NCBI RefSeq assembly: GCF_000425065.1
Contig: NZ_AULB01000032.1
Span: forward strand, 40,536 to 104,535
Direction: 5' to 3'
DNA length: 64,000 bases
Source: Actinomadura rifamycini DSM 43936
GTDB taxonomy: Bacteria > Actinomycetota > Actinomycetes > Streptosporangiales > Streptosporangiaceae
This document shows, piece after piece, positions 27,216-34,980 of the stretch (position 1 is its first letter; every line of letters starts with the position of its first letter). Below the pieces are notes generated by a model, which was not told the origin of the DNA, did not search any database, and was given only the letters and a program-made list of their open reading frames with translations. The position numbers were made by a program, and so were the translations under genes.

Positions 27216-28474
27216 GGATCCCGTCCCATGTCGGCTGGAATGTCGGCTCGTTCGTCGGCTCGGATCATGTCGATCTCGCGTCCCACGGCCACCACGTCGC
27301 CCACCACGACGATCGCCGGGGGCCGGACGCCGGCGGCCGCCATCGCGTCCGCGACCGTGGCGAGGGTGGCCGTGACGGTCCGCTGGGCGGGCCGGGTGCC
27401 GTCCTGGATCACGGCGACCGGCGTGTCGGACGCTCGACCATAGCGCACGAGGGTCTCGGCGATGAGGGGCATCCGCTCGACCGCCATGAGCAGGACGAGC
27501 GTGCCGTGGGCGCGGCCGAGCGCCGCCCAGTCGACCGTGGAGTCGGGGTGGTCCGGCGGGACGTGCGCGGAGACCACGTGGAACTCCTGCGCGACGCCCC
27601 GGTGGGTGACCGGGATGCCCGCGGCCGACGGCACGGCGACGGCGCTGGTGATCCCGGGGACGACCGTCACCGGGACGCCGTGGCGGGCGCAGTGCAGCGC
27701 CTCCTCGCCGCCGCGGCCGAACACGAACGGGTCGCCGCCCTTGAGCCGGACGACGAACTTCCCGCGCTTGGCCTGCTCGACGAGGTGGTCGTTGATGCGC
27801 TCCTGGGTGACGGTGCGCCCGTAGGGGATCTTCGCGGCGTCGATGACCTCGACGTCGTCGGGCAGTTCGTCGAGCAGCTCGGCGGGGGCGAGCCGGTCGG
27901 TGACGACGACGTCGGCCATCGCGAGCAGCCGCCGCCCGCGGACGGTGATCAGCCCGGGGTCGCCGGGGCCGCCGCCGACGAGCGCCACGCCCGCCGGCTT
28001 GGTGCGGGACTCCCGCGCTTCGAGGGCGCCGTCGCGCAGGCCGTCCACGACGGCGTCGCGGATGCCGGCGGCGCGGCGCGGGTCGCCGCCCAGCAGCACC
28101 CCGACCGTCGCGTCGCCGGCGCGGCCGCTCGCGGGCGTCCAGGCGGGGGACGACTCGGCGTCGTCGGCGCGCACGGACCAGATCCGGGCGGCCTCGGCCT
28201 CGGCGACGACCGCGCCGTTGACCTCGGCGTCGTCGGTGACGGCCTGGACGAGCCAGGCGTCCGCGCAGTCGCCGGGGGCGTAGCGGCGGCGGTGCCAGAC
28301 GACCCGGCCGTCGTCGATCAGCGCCTCCAGGGACGCGGTCACCTCGGGCGACACCAGCACGACCTCGGCGCCGGCCGCCAGCAGCGCCGGGACGCGGCGC
28401 TGGGCGACCCGTCCGCCGCCGACGACGACGACGCGTCGCCCGGCGAGTCGCAGACCTAGCAGGTACGGGGGCAC
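27212..28474 (-). CDS. cobA: CysG-type siroheme synthase / uroporphyrinogen-III C-methyltransferase
   Basis: 420 residues with two modules. Residues 1-155 form the precorrin-2 dehydrogenase (GRRVVVVGGGRVAQRRVPALLAAGAEVVLVSPE). Residues about 160-405 form the SUMT methylase (ALVGGGPGDPGLITVRGRRLL, VVRLKGGDPFVFGRGGEEA, VVPGITSAVAVPSAAGIPVTHRG). It turns uroporphyrinogen III into precorrin-2 using SAM, feeding cobalamin, and on to sirohydrochlorin for siroheme. The start is a GTG at 28474. It lies 150 bp downstream of the end of the cobalamin operon, on the same strand, and its stop overlaps the first GTPase gene by 4 nt. The symbol cobA is used in the SUMT sense; cysG would also fit. Confidence 0.92.
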   Translation of the reverse strand: MPPYLLGLRLAGRRVVVVGGGRVAQRRVPALLAAGAEVVLVSPEVTASLEALIDDGRVVWHRRRYAPGDCADAWLVQAVTDDAEVNGAVVAEAEAARIWSVRADDAESSPAWTPASGRAGDATVGVLLGGDPRRAAGIRDAVVDGLRDGALEARESRTKPAGVALVGGGPGDPGLITVRGRRLLAMADVVVTDRLAPAELLDELPDDVEVIDAAKIPYGRTVTQERINDHLVEQAKRGKFVVRLKGGDPFVFGRGGEEALHCARHGVPVTVVPGITSAVAVPSAAGIPVTHRGVAQEFHVVSAHVPPDHPDSTVDWAALGRAHGTLVLLMAVERMPLIAETLVRYGRASDTPVAVIQDGTRPAQRTVTATLATVADAMAAAGVRPPAIVVVGDVVAVGREIDMIRADERADIPADMGRDP

Positions 28475-28624
28475 GTCGGGGAATCTCTCGCTCGTACGGT
28501 TGACTTGCGGGCGCCGGTGACCGACAAGTTTCTTCGTTCAACAACGTTACTCGGCTTGGGGAGTCCATGGAGAGGGGCTCCGGTGAGTCGATAGCCGAGC
28601 GTGACTCAGTCCGTGATCATGTCG

Positions 28625-30427
28625 TTACGGCGCCGCGTCCTTCCCGCTGACGCCCGCCGAATCGAACGTGGCGACCTCGTGCAGCACCCGAACGGCGCCC
28701 TGGACCAGCGGGAGCGCGAGCAGAGCGCCGGTCCCCTCGCCGAGCCGCAGTTCCAGGTCGACCAGCGGGCGCAGCCCCAGCCGGTCGATGGCGGCGGCGT
28801 GCCCGGGCTCGGCGGAGCGGTGCCCGGCGACGCAGGCGTGCAGGGCGTCCGGGCACAGCGCGGCCGCGGCGAGCGCGGCGGCCCCGGCGATCACGCCGTC
28901 CAGGACGACCGGGACGCGCAGGGCGGCGCCGCCGAGGACGAACCCGGCGAGCGCGGCGTGCTCGAGGCCGCCGACCGCGGCCAGGACGTCCAGGGGGTCC
29001 CGGTCGCCCGCGCCGTCCAGGAGGCCGTGCCGGGCGAGCGCCGCGCGGACGATCTCGACCTTGCGGGCGTGCGTGGCGTCGTCCACGCCCGTCCCCCGGC
29101 CGGTGACGCGCTCGGGCGGCAGGCCGGTGAACGCGGCGATCAGCGCGGCGGACGCGGTGGTGTTCGCGATCCCCATGTCGCCGGTGACCAGGCAGCGGGC
29201 GCCCGCCGAGACCAGTTCGCGGGCCACCTCGATGCCGGTCTCGACGGCGCGGCGCACCTGCTCGCCGGTCATCGCGGGGCCGCGCGTCATGTCGGCGGTG
29301 CCGTGCGCGATCTTGCGGCGGAGCAGGCCGGGGGCGGCGTCCAGGTCGGCGGCGACGCCGACGTCCACGACGCTGACCTCGGCGCCGACCTGCCCGGCGA
29401 ACGCGTTGACGACCGCGCCGCCCGCGAGGAAGTTCGCCACCATCTGGGCGGTGACCTCCTGCGGCCAGGGCGTGACGCCCTGCGCGTGGACGCCGTGGTC
29501 GGCGGCGAACACCGCGACGGCGGCCGGTTCGGGCAGCGGCGGCGGGCAGTGCCCGGCGAGCCCGGCGAGCCGGACCGACACCTCCTCCAGCACGCCGAGG
29601 GCCCCCGGCGGCTTGGTGAGGCGGGCCTGGTGCTCGCGGGCGTCGCGGATCGCGGCCTCGTCCGGCGGCGCGATCGCGGCGACCGTCTGCTCGATCATGT
29701 GCACGGCTTCCTTCCCGGGCAGCGCGCGCCGCCCGTACTCCTCGTCGTGGACGGCCCAGGCGAGGGGCCTGCGGCGCGCCCAGCCGGTCAGGTCGAGGAC
29801 GGGCGCGGGCGGGAACCCGGTCACGTGCCCGACGCACAGGTAGGCGACGACCTCGACGTCGGCGGGCAGGCCGAGCTCGGCGGCCAGCTCGCGCTCGTCG
29901 AAGAAGCTGACCCAGCCGGCGGCGAGCCCTTCGGCGCGGGCGGCCAGCCACAGGTTCTGGACGGCGCAGGCCACCGAGTACTGGGCGGTGCTCGGCTGGG
30001 CGTGGCGGCCGAGCGGGTTGCGTCCGCCGCGGGTGGGGTCGCAGGTGACGGCGATGTTCACCGGGGCCTCGCGGATGGCCTCGATCTTGAGCCCGTCGAA
30101 GCGGGCGGCGCGCGCGGGCGGCAGCGTGGCGGCGTAGCCGTCGCGTTGGCGTTCCGCCAGGGCGCGGATGCGTTCGCGCTTGGCGGCGTCCCGGACGATG
30201 AGGAAGTCCCAGGGCTGGGTCAGCCCGACGGACGGTGCCCGGTGCGCGGCCTCGAGGATCCGGGTGAGGACGCCGTCGTCGACGGGGTCGGGCAGGAAGC
30301 CGTCCCGGACGTCGCGCCGTTCGGCGATGGCGCGGTGGACGGCTCGGCGTTCGTCCACCGGGAAAGCGTGCGCGAAGTCACCCGGTCCGGAGCCGCCCGG
30401 TTCGGGGCCGTCAGATGCCGAGCTCAC
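28625..30427 (-). CDS. cobT: BluB-CobT fusion (DMB synthase / DMB phosphoribosyltransferase)
   Basis: 600 residues in two enzymes. About 20-235 is BluB, the flavin-dependent 5,6-dimethylbenzimidazole synthase (RRDVRDGFLPDPVDDGVLTRILEAAHRAPSVGLTQPWDF). About 245-595 is CobT, which joins DMB to nicotinate mononucleotide (RLTKPPGALGVLEEV, VFAADHGVHAQGV, GDMGIANTTASAALIAAFTG, and GEGTGALLALPLV with the catalytic Glu). One chain thus makes and activates the lower ligand of B12. The GTG start at 30427 has GGAGG 7 nt upstream and overlaps the end of cobC by 17 nt. It is the last gene of the riboswitch-led operon. Confidence 0.94.
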   Translation of the reverse strand: MSSASDGPEPGGSGPGDFAHAFPVDERRAVHRAIAERRDVRDGFLPDPVDDGVLTRILEAAHRAPSVGLTQPWDFLIVRDAAKRERIRALAERQRDGYAATLPPARAARFDGLKIEAIREAPVNIAVTCDPTRGGRNPLGRHAQPSTAQYSVACAVQNLWLAARAEGLAAGWVSFFDERELAAELGLPADVEVVAYLCVGHVTGFPPAPVLDLTGWARRRPLAWAVHDEEYGRRALPGKEAVHMIEQTVAAIAPPDEAAIRDAREHQARLTKPPGALGVLEEVSVRLAGLAGHCPPPLPEPAAVAVFAADHGVHAQGVTPWPQEVTAQMVANFLAGGAVVNAFAGQVGAEVSVVDVGVAADLDAAPGLLRRKIAHGTADMTRGPAMTGEQVRRAVETGIEVARELVSAGARCLVTGDMGIANTTASAALIAAFTGLPPERVTGRGTGVDDATHARKVEIVRAALARHGLLDGAGDRDPLDVLAAVGGLEHAALAGFVLGGAALRVPVVLDGVIAGAAALAAAALCPDALHACVAGHRSAEPGHAAAIDRLGLRPLVDLELRLGEGTGALLALPLVQGAVRVLHEVATFDSAGVSGKDAAP

Positions 30428-31445
30428 CCATGACCTCCAGAAGGGTCTCGTTGGACGCGCGGTCCCGGACGGCGATGCGGAGCCAGTCTGGGCCGAGCCC
30501 GGGGAAGGTGTCGCCGCGCCTGACCGCGTAACCGCGTTGCCGTAGCAGTGCCCTGATGCCGAGGGCGTCGGGGATGCGGACGCAAAGGAACGACGCGCGC
30601 GCGCCGGGGACGACGTACAGGCCCCGGCCGGTGAGTTCGGCGGCCAGCCGGTCCCGTTCGGTCCCGAGTTCCACGGCCCACTTCTCGGCCTCCGCGACGG
30701 CCTCGGGCGTGGAGCACTCCTCGACGGCGACGAGCGCGGGCGTGGACACCGCCCACAGCGGCTGCGCCTCCGCCAGCCGGGCCACGAGAGCGGGCGCGGC
30801 CAGCACGTACCCGGCGCGCAGCCCCGCCAGCCCCCACGTCTTGGTGAGCGACCGGATCACGACGACCCCGGCGGGCAGCCGCGCGGCGAGCGACTCGGGC
30901 TCGCCGGGCACGCAGTCCATGAACGCCTCGTCCACGACGACCGTCCGGCCGGGGCGGGCGAGCGCGGCGACCGCCGCGGCCGGGTGCAGCACCGACGTCG
31001 GGTTCGTCGGGTTCCCGATCACGACGAGGTCGGCGGCGGGCGGCACCGCCGCGGGGTCGAGCACGAAGTCCGCGCCGAGCACGACGCGCTCGACGTCGTG
31101 CCCGGCCGCCCGCAGCGCGGCCTCCGGCTCGGTGAACTGCGGGTGCACCACGACGGCGTGTTCCGGCGCCAGCACCCGCGCGAGCAGCACGAACGCCTCG
31201 GCGGCGCCCGCCGTGAGCAGCACCTCCTCGACCGAGCGGCCGTGCCGCCGCGCCACCGCGCGGCGCGCGGCCCGCGGGTCGGGGTAGGCGGCCAGGTCGG
31301 CGACCGACGCGCGGATCCGGTCGGCGAGCCAGGCGGGCGGCATGCCGGTCCGCACGTTCACGGCGAAGTCGGCGAGGCCGTCCCCGATCTCGGCGTCCCC
31401 GTGGTGCCGCAGGTCGATCCCGCGTCCCGCCGTGCCCGCGGTCAC
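30411..31445 (-). CDS. cobC: CobC-type PLP aminotransferase-fold enzyme
   Basis: 344 residues of the class I/II aminotransferase fold, close to histidinol-phosphate aminotransferase and threonine-phosphate decarboxylase. Visible motifs are LADFAVNVRTGMPPAWLADRI, the substrate/PLP segment VVIGNPTNPTS, VVVDEAFMD and the PLP lysine in RSLTKTWGLAGLRAGYV. In cobalamin clusters this family supplies (R)-1-amino-2-propanol phosphate or its precursor. The GTG at 31445 overlaps the cobH stop as GTGA. Context, not sequence alone, separates it from HisC. Confidence 0.88.
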   Translation of the reverse strand: MTAGTAGRGIDLRHHGDAEIGDGLADFAVNVRTGMPPAWLADRIRASVADLAAYPDPRAARRAVARRHGRSVEEVLLTAGAAEAFVLLARVLAPEHAVVVHPQFTEPEAALRAAGHDVERVVLGADFVLDPAAVPPAADLVVIGNPTNPTSVLHPAAAVAALARPGRTVVVDEAFMDCVPGEPESLAARLPAGVVVIRSLTKTWGLAGLRAGYVLAAPALVARLAEAQPLWAVSTPALVAVEECSTPEAVAEAEKWAVELGTERDRLAAELTGRGLYVVPGARASFLCVRIPDALGIRALLRQRGYAVRRGDTFPGLGPDWLRIAVRDRASNETLLEVMGELGI

Positions 31446-32035
31446 CGGGCCCCCTCGTGGTACAGCAGGGCGTTGACGGCCGCGGCGGCGACCGCGGAGC
31501 CGCCCTTCTCCGACACGTTGCTGAGCTGCGGCAGCCCGCTGGCGCGCAGCGCCTCCTTCGCCTCGGCGGCGCCGACGAACCCGACCGGGACGCCGATGAC
31601 CAGCGCCGGGCCGACCCGCCGGTCGATGATCTCGAAGATCGCCTCGGGCGCCGATCCGACGACCCACACCGCCCCGGGCCCCACGTCGGCGTACGCGAGC
31701 CGGACGGCCGCGGCCGGACGCGTGATGCCCGCGGCCCGCGACATCCGCGCGGCGGCCGGGTCGGCGGCGTGGCAGACGGTCTCCCGCGCGGTGATCCCGG
31801 CGGCGACCATGCCCTCGTCGGTGACGATCGGCGCGCCGGAGCGCAGCGCCTCCCAGCCGCGCCGGAGGGACTCCTCCTCGGTCACCAGGTCGACCGCGTA
31901 CTCCAGGTCGGCGGTGGCGTGGACGACCCGCTCGGCGACCGCCCGCCACAGCGGCGGCATCGGCGACAGGTCGACGCGGGACCGCAGGATCTCATACGAC
32001 CTGATCTCCACCGGATGCGGCTGGCGTACGCTCAC
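31442..32035 (-). CDS. cobH: Precorrin-8X methylmutase
   Basis: 197 residues. The family is clear from YEILRSRVDLS, ERVVHATADLEYA (with the conserved His), GAPIVTDEGMVAAGI, ETVCHAADP and ALVIGVPVGFVGAAEAKEALRASG. The enzyme moves the C-11 methyl to C-12 to give hydrogenobyrinic acid. I chose the GTG at 32035, which has AGGAGG 5 nt upstream and sits 17 nt after the preceding stop; a TTG at 32062 would overlap that gene. The downstream cobC gene overlaps by 4 nt. Confidence 0.93.
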   Translation of the reverse strand: MSVRQPHPVEIRSYEILRSRVDLSPMPPLWRAVAERVVHATADLEYAVDLVTEEESLRRGWEALRSGAPIVTDEGMVAAGITARETVCHAADPAAARMSRAAGITRPAAAVRLAYADVGPGAVWVVGSAPEAIFEIIDRRVGPALVIGVPVGFVGAAEAKEALRASGLPQLSNVSEKGGSAVAAAAVNALLYHEGAR

Positions 32036-32052
32036 AGGAGCCTCCTGCTGGG

Positions 32053-32592
32053 TCACGGGCAATCCTCGCTGTCGCCGTCCCCGGGCGCGTGCCGCTCCGG
32101 GAGGAAGTACCAGGGTTTCACGGCTTCTACACCCTCATGCCGGGTTGCGGACACATGCCGGGATGCGCGCGCCGTGTCCGGTTCGACGGCGGCGGTCGCG
32201 ATCGCCAGGGCGGCGGTCGCGCGGCCGGAGGCGCGCTTGGGGACCGCGAGGCGGACGGGGCCGCCGCACAGCGCGCGGGCGGCGTGCAGCGCCGCGGCCT
32301 CCGCGACGCTCGGCGTGCCCGCCCGCAGGCGCGCGACGTCCGACGGGTTCGGCACCGTGACCTGCGCGAGCACGGGCACAGGGTAGGCGACGAGCGGCAG
32401 GCCGCGGACCCGGGCGGCGGCGCGGACGGCGGGTTCGCCGCGCCGCCCCTCGGCGGTCGCGGCGCACCAGACGGCGCCGGGGCGCACGCCCGCCCGCCGC
32501 AGGACGGCGTCCAGCAGCGCGCCGACCTCGTCCGCACCGGCGGCCGCGGACACGCCGACGCCGAGCACCGCGACGTGCGTCGCGGCGGTCAC
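32053..32592 (-). CDS. cobE: CobE/CbiG C-terminal-domain protein
   Basis: 179 residues resembling CobE and the C-terminal domain of CbiG: HVAVLGVGVSAAAGADEVGALLDAVLRRAG, then LPLVAYPVPVLAQVTVPNPS and the signature GTPSVAEAAALHAARALCGGPVRLAVPKRASGRATAALAIA. CobE belongs to the aerobic ring-contraction part of the pathway; its exact role is not settled. The GTG at 32592 overlaps the cobL stop as GTGA. The last 30 residues are not conserved. The call rests on the C-terminal signature plus context. Confidence 0.78.
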   Translation of the reverse strand: MTAATHVAVLGVGVSAAAGADEVGALLDAVLRRAGVRPGAVWCAATAEGRRGEPAVRAAARVRGLPLVAYPVPVLAQVTVPNPSDVARLRAGTPSVAEAAALHAARALCGGPVRLAVPKRASGRATAALAIATAAVEPDTARASRHVSATRHEGVEAVKPWYFLPERHAPGDGDSEDCP

Positions 32593-33590
32593 AGCGGCGG
32601 GGTCCGCTCGACCGGGCGGCGCCGCGCCGGGGCGGGCCGGACGGGTTCGGGAGCGGCGCGACGCGCCCAGACAAGGGTCACCGGCGGGTCCGGCACCCCC
32701 GAGCCGCCGGACTGCGCGTCGGCCCGCTCGTCGGCGGGCCCCGAGCCTGCGGCCCCGTCGATGGCCGGCGGTGGGACGAGCGGTGTCACGCCGAACGCGG
32801 CGGCCCGGGCGGTGAAACCCGCCCCGGCCAGGACGTCCACGATCTCGGGCACCCGGCGCTCGTCCGCCGTCGCGACGAACCGGTCCGGGGCGCGGTCCGC
32901 GCAGGCGCGGACGGACGCGGCCTCCGCTCCGGCCAGGAACACGGCGTCCGGGTCCGGGAGGTGGTCGAGGACGGACGGGAGCGCGCCGCGCGCCACCGCG
33001 ACCCGCACGCGGCGGGCGCGGACGGCCGCGCGGATCCGCTCGCAGGACGCCGCGTCCGGCCCCACGGCGACCGCGGCCGCGCCGAACCGGGCGCACTCGG
33101 CCGCGACGGAGCCGTCGCCGGACCCGAGGTCCCACACCAGGTCGCCCGTGCGCGGGCCGAGCCTGGCGAGGACGAACGCCCTGGTCTCGGGCGCGAGGGC
33201 CGCGCCGTCGAAGCCGTCCAGCGCCCAGCCGTCCGGGCCGGGCGGGCGCGCGGTCCAGCCGGGGCCGTCCGGCGGGCGGCGCTCGTCCAGGACGAGCACG
33301 ACCTGCGGGGCGTTCCAGGGACGCGTGGTCGCCTCGGCCGGACGGACGCGCACCACGCGTTCGTCCGGTCCGTCGAGGTCCTCGCAGACGACGAACGTGC
33401 GCGGGGTCTGCGGGAACAGCGCGCGCGCCAGTTCCGCCGGGCCCGCGCCAGGAGCGGTCAGCACCGCGACCTTCGGGTGGGCGCGGCACGCGTTCACCGC
33501 ACGGCGCAGCTCGTGCGCCGACACGATCAACGCGTCCTCCCAGGGCAGACCGGCGCGCGCGCACGCGCGGATCACGAGGGATCCGTCCAT
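32589..33590 (-). CDS. cobL: CobL-type precorrin-6Y methyltransferase with truncated CbiE part
   Basis: 333 residues against about 400 for CobL. The CbiT part (about 140-300) is readable: ALAPETRAFVLARLGPRTGDLVWDLGSGDGSVAAECARFG (SAM-binding), then AVARGALPSVLDHLPDPDAVFLAGA. Before it only the C-terminal half of CbiE remains (VIRACARAGLPWEDALIVSAHE, HPKVAVLTAPGAGPAELARAL). The N-terminal CbiE half with its GxGxGD SAM loop and GDPxxY motif is missing. The ATG at 33590 is 2 nt after the preceding stop, and the sequence upstream in frame is not CbiE-like. The enzyme normally methylates C-5 and C-15 and decarboxylates C-12. Whether the CbiE reaction is retained is doubtful unless another chain supplies the missing half. 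Confidence 0.75.
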   Translation of the reverse strand: MDGSLVIRACARAGLPWEDALIVSAHELRRAVNACRAHPKVAVLTAPGAGPAELARALFPQTPRTFVVCEDLDGPDERVVRVRPAEATTRPWNAPQVVLVLDERRPPDGPGWTARPPGPDGWALDGFDGAALAPETRAFVLARLGPRTGDLVWDLGSGDGSVAAECARFGAAAVAVGPDAASCERIRAAVRARRVRVAVARGALPSVLDHLPDPDAVFLAGAEAASVRACADRAPDRFVATADERRVPEIVDVLAGAGFTARAAAFGVTPLVPPPAIDGAAGSGPADERADAQSGGSGVPDPPVTLVWARRAAPEPVRPAPARRRPVERTPPL

Positions 33591-33592
33591 GC

Positions 33593-34051
33593 CTACCGCG
33601 CCATGCGCCCGAACATGCCGACCATGCGCTCGCCCGAGGCGTCCACCAGGACCACCTGGGCCGCCACCGACCCGGCCCGGCGCTCCAGCTCGCCCGCGGT
33701 GCGGCGGCACAGCTCGCGGCCGCACGGCCCGAGCCGTCCGGCGGCCTCCCACAGCGCGTAGGCGCGCCCCGGGTCGGCGGCGGCGTCGGCCGCGGCGACC
33801 GCGGCGGCGAGCGCGCCGCCCTCGGCGTCGCCCGCCATGTCGGCGGTGATCTCGCCCAGCACCGGGCCGACGATGGCGGCCTGGTCGGCCAGCCCGGCGA
33901 CGAGGACGACCTGCCGGATTCCGCGCCCGGCGGCCTCCCGCAGCGCGTCCAGGTCGACCGGCGCGAAGCAGCCGTCCGGCAGCTTCGGCAGCATCCTGCG
34001 GGCCGCGTCCTCCGCGCCGCCGCCGTACATCACCAGCGTCTCGTCGATCAT
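33593..34051 (-). CDS. Unknown 152-residue protein of the cobalamin operon
   Basis: Not recognised. It starts MIDETLVMYGGGAEDAARRM, has a Rossmann-like hydrophobic strand (GIRQVVLVAGLADQAAI), an Ala/Asp-rich helical middle and a C-terminal strand AAQVVLVDASGERMVGM. No SAM-binding GxGPGD loop, metal motif, signal peptide or membrane helix is visible. It is embedded in the cob operon: its ATG overlaps the GNAT-methylase stop (ATGA) and cobL starts 2 nt after its TAG. Such tight coupling between two incomplete methylase-type genes suggests a role with them, but that is inference. Confidence 0.7.
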   Translation of the reverse strand: MIDETLVMYGGGAEDAARRMLPKLPDGCFAPVDLDALREAAGRGIRQVVLVAGLADQAAIVGPVLGEITADMAGDAEGGALAAAVAAADAAADPGRAYALWEAAGRLGPCGRELCRRTAGELERRAGSVAAQVVLVDASGERMVGMFGRMAR

Positions 34052-34980
34052 GCCCGTCCCTCCCCGTCGTGGGCGACGAGCCTCCCGGAGGGTCCGTCCG
34101 CGGACGGACCCGGCGCGCCGGGGAGCGGCGGATCGATCAGCACGCCGGGGCGCGCCGCCACGACGCCGCGCGCCGCCTCCCGGAAGACGGCCGGGTCGCC
34201 GAGCGCGAACGCGACCGTGCGGGCGCCGCCGTCCAGGGCGGCGAGCACGGCGGCGGCGGGGTCGCCGTCCACCCGCCGGACTCGCGTCGTGTGCGCGCGC
34301 ACGGGAGCGTCGGGCGCGTCGGCGACGAGCACGGCGTCGGCCTCGTGCAGCAGCCGCAGCGCCCGGACGGTGACCAGCTCCGGATCGCCCGGGCCGACGT
34401 CCACCGGCACGAGCCGCGCGGGCCGCTCGTCCCGCAGGTCGGGCGCGATGCGGCTGAACACGAACATGTCCTGGTTGGCGCCGTCCTCGACCTCGGCGCC
34501 GCGCGCGCGTCCCTCCCGCCAGAACCGCGCCTTCTCCGCCACCCGGATGGACGGCGCGTTGGTGACGAGCGCGCGCAACTCCACCCGGTACAGGCCGCAG
34601 TCTTGCAGCGCCCAGTCCGACACCACGCGGAGCGCCTCGGTCGCGTACCCGTTCCCGCGCGCGCTTGGCCGCATCCCGTATCCGACCTCGCACGTGCCCT
34701 GCGTCCAGTCGACCTTGAACAGCCCGATCGTCCCCAGGAGCCCGCCGTCCCCGCCCGTGATCGCCAGGTGGATGCCGAGGCCGTACTGCTGGACCTTGTG
34801 GATGCCCTCCCGCAGGAACCACGCGATCGTCTCGGCGTTGAGCGCGGTGGGGAAGTTGGGCGGGAGCCAGTCCTCCCGGGCGCGGATCACCTCGATGAGC
34901 TCCGCCGCGTCGTCCAGGCAGAACGGGCGCAGGACGATCCGCTCCCCCTCCAGGCGCACTTTTCCCTCGAAGGCGTTCAA
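34048..34980 (-). CDS. GNAT acetyltransferase fused to an N-terminal half tetrapyrrole-methylase domain
   Basis: 310 residues. Residues 1-178 are a RimJ/RimL-like GNAT (RIVLRPFCLDDAAELIEVIRAREDW, CEVGYGMRPSARGNGYATEALRVVSDWA, RALVTNAPSIRVAEKARF). Residues 185-300 begin like a precorrin methylase (ARLVPVDVGPGDPELVTVRALRLLHEADAVLVAD, later VAFALGDPAVFREAARGV) but stop where the C-terminal lobe should begin. So this is an acetyltransferase joined to half of a SAM methylase. The start is a TTG at 34980 that overlaps the cobB stop (TTGA) and has GGGAG upstream; the stop overlaps the next gene. The methylase half could be a vestige or a subunit of a split enzyme. Confidence 0.8.
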   Translation of the reverse strand: MNAFEGKVRLEGERIVLRPFCLDDAAELIEVIRAREDWLPPNFPTALNAETIAWFLREGIHKVQQYGLGIHLAITGGDGGLLGTIGLFKVDWTQGTCEVGYGMRPSARGNGYATEALRVVSDWALQDCGLYRVELRALVTNAPSIRVAEKARFWREGRARGAEVEDGANQDMFVFSRIAPDLRDERPARLVPVDVGPGDPELVTVRALRLLHEADAVLVADAPDAPVRAHTTRVRRVDGDPAAAVLAALDGGARTVAFALGDPAVFREAARGVVAARPGVLIDPPLPGAPGPSADGPSGRLVAHDGEGRA

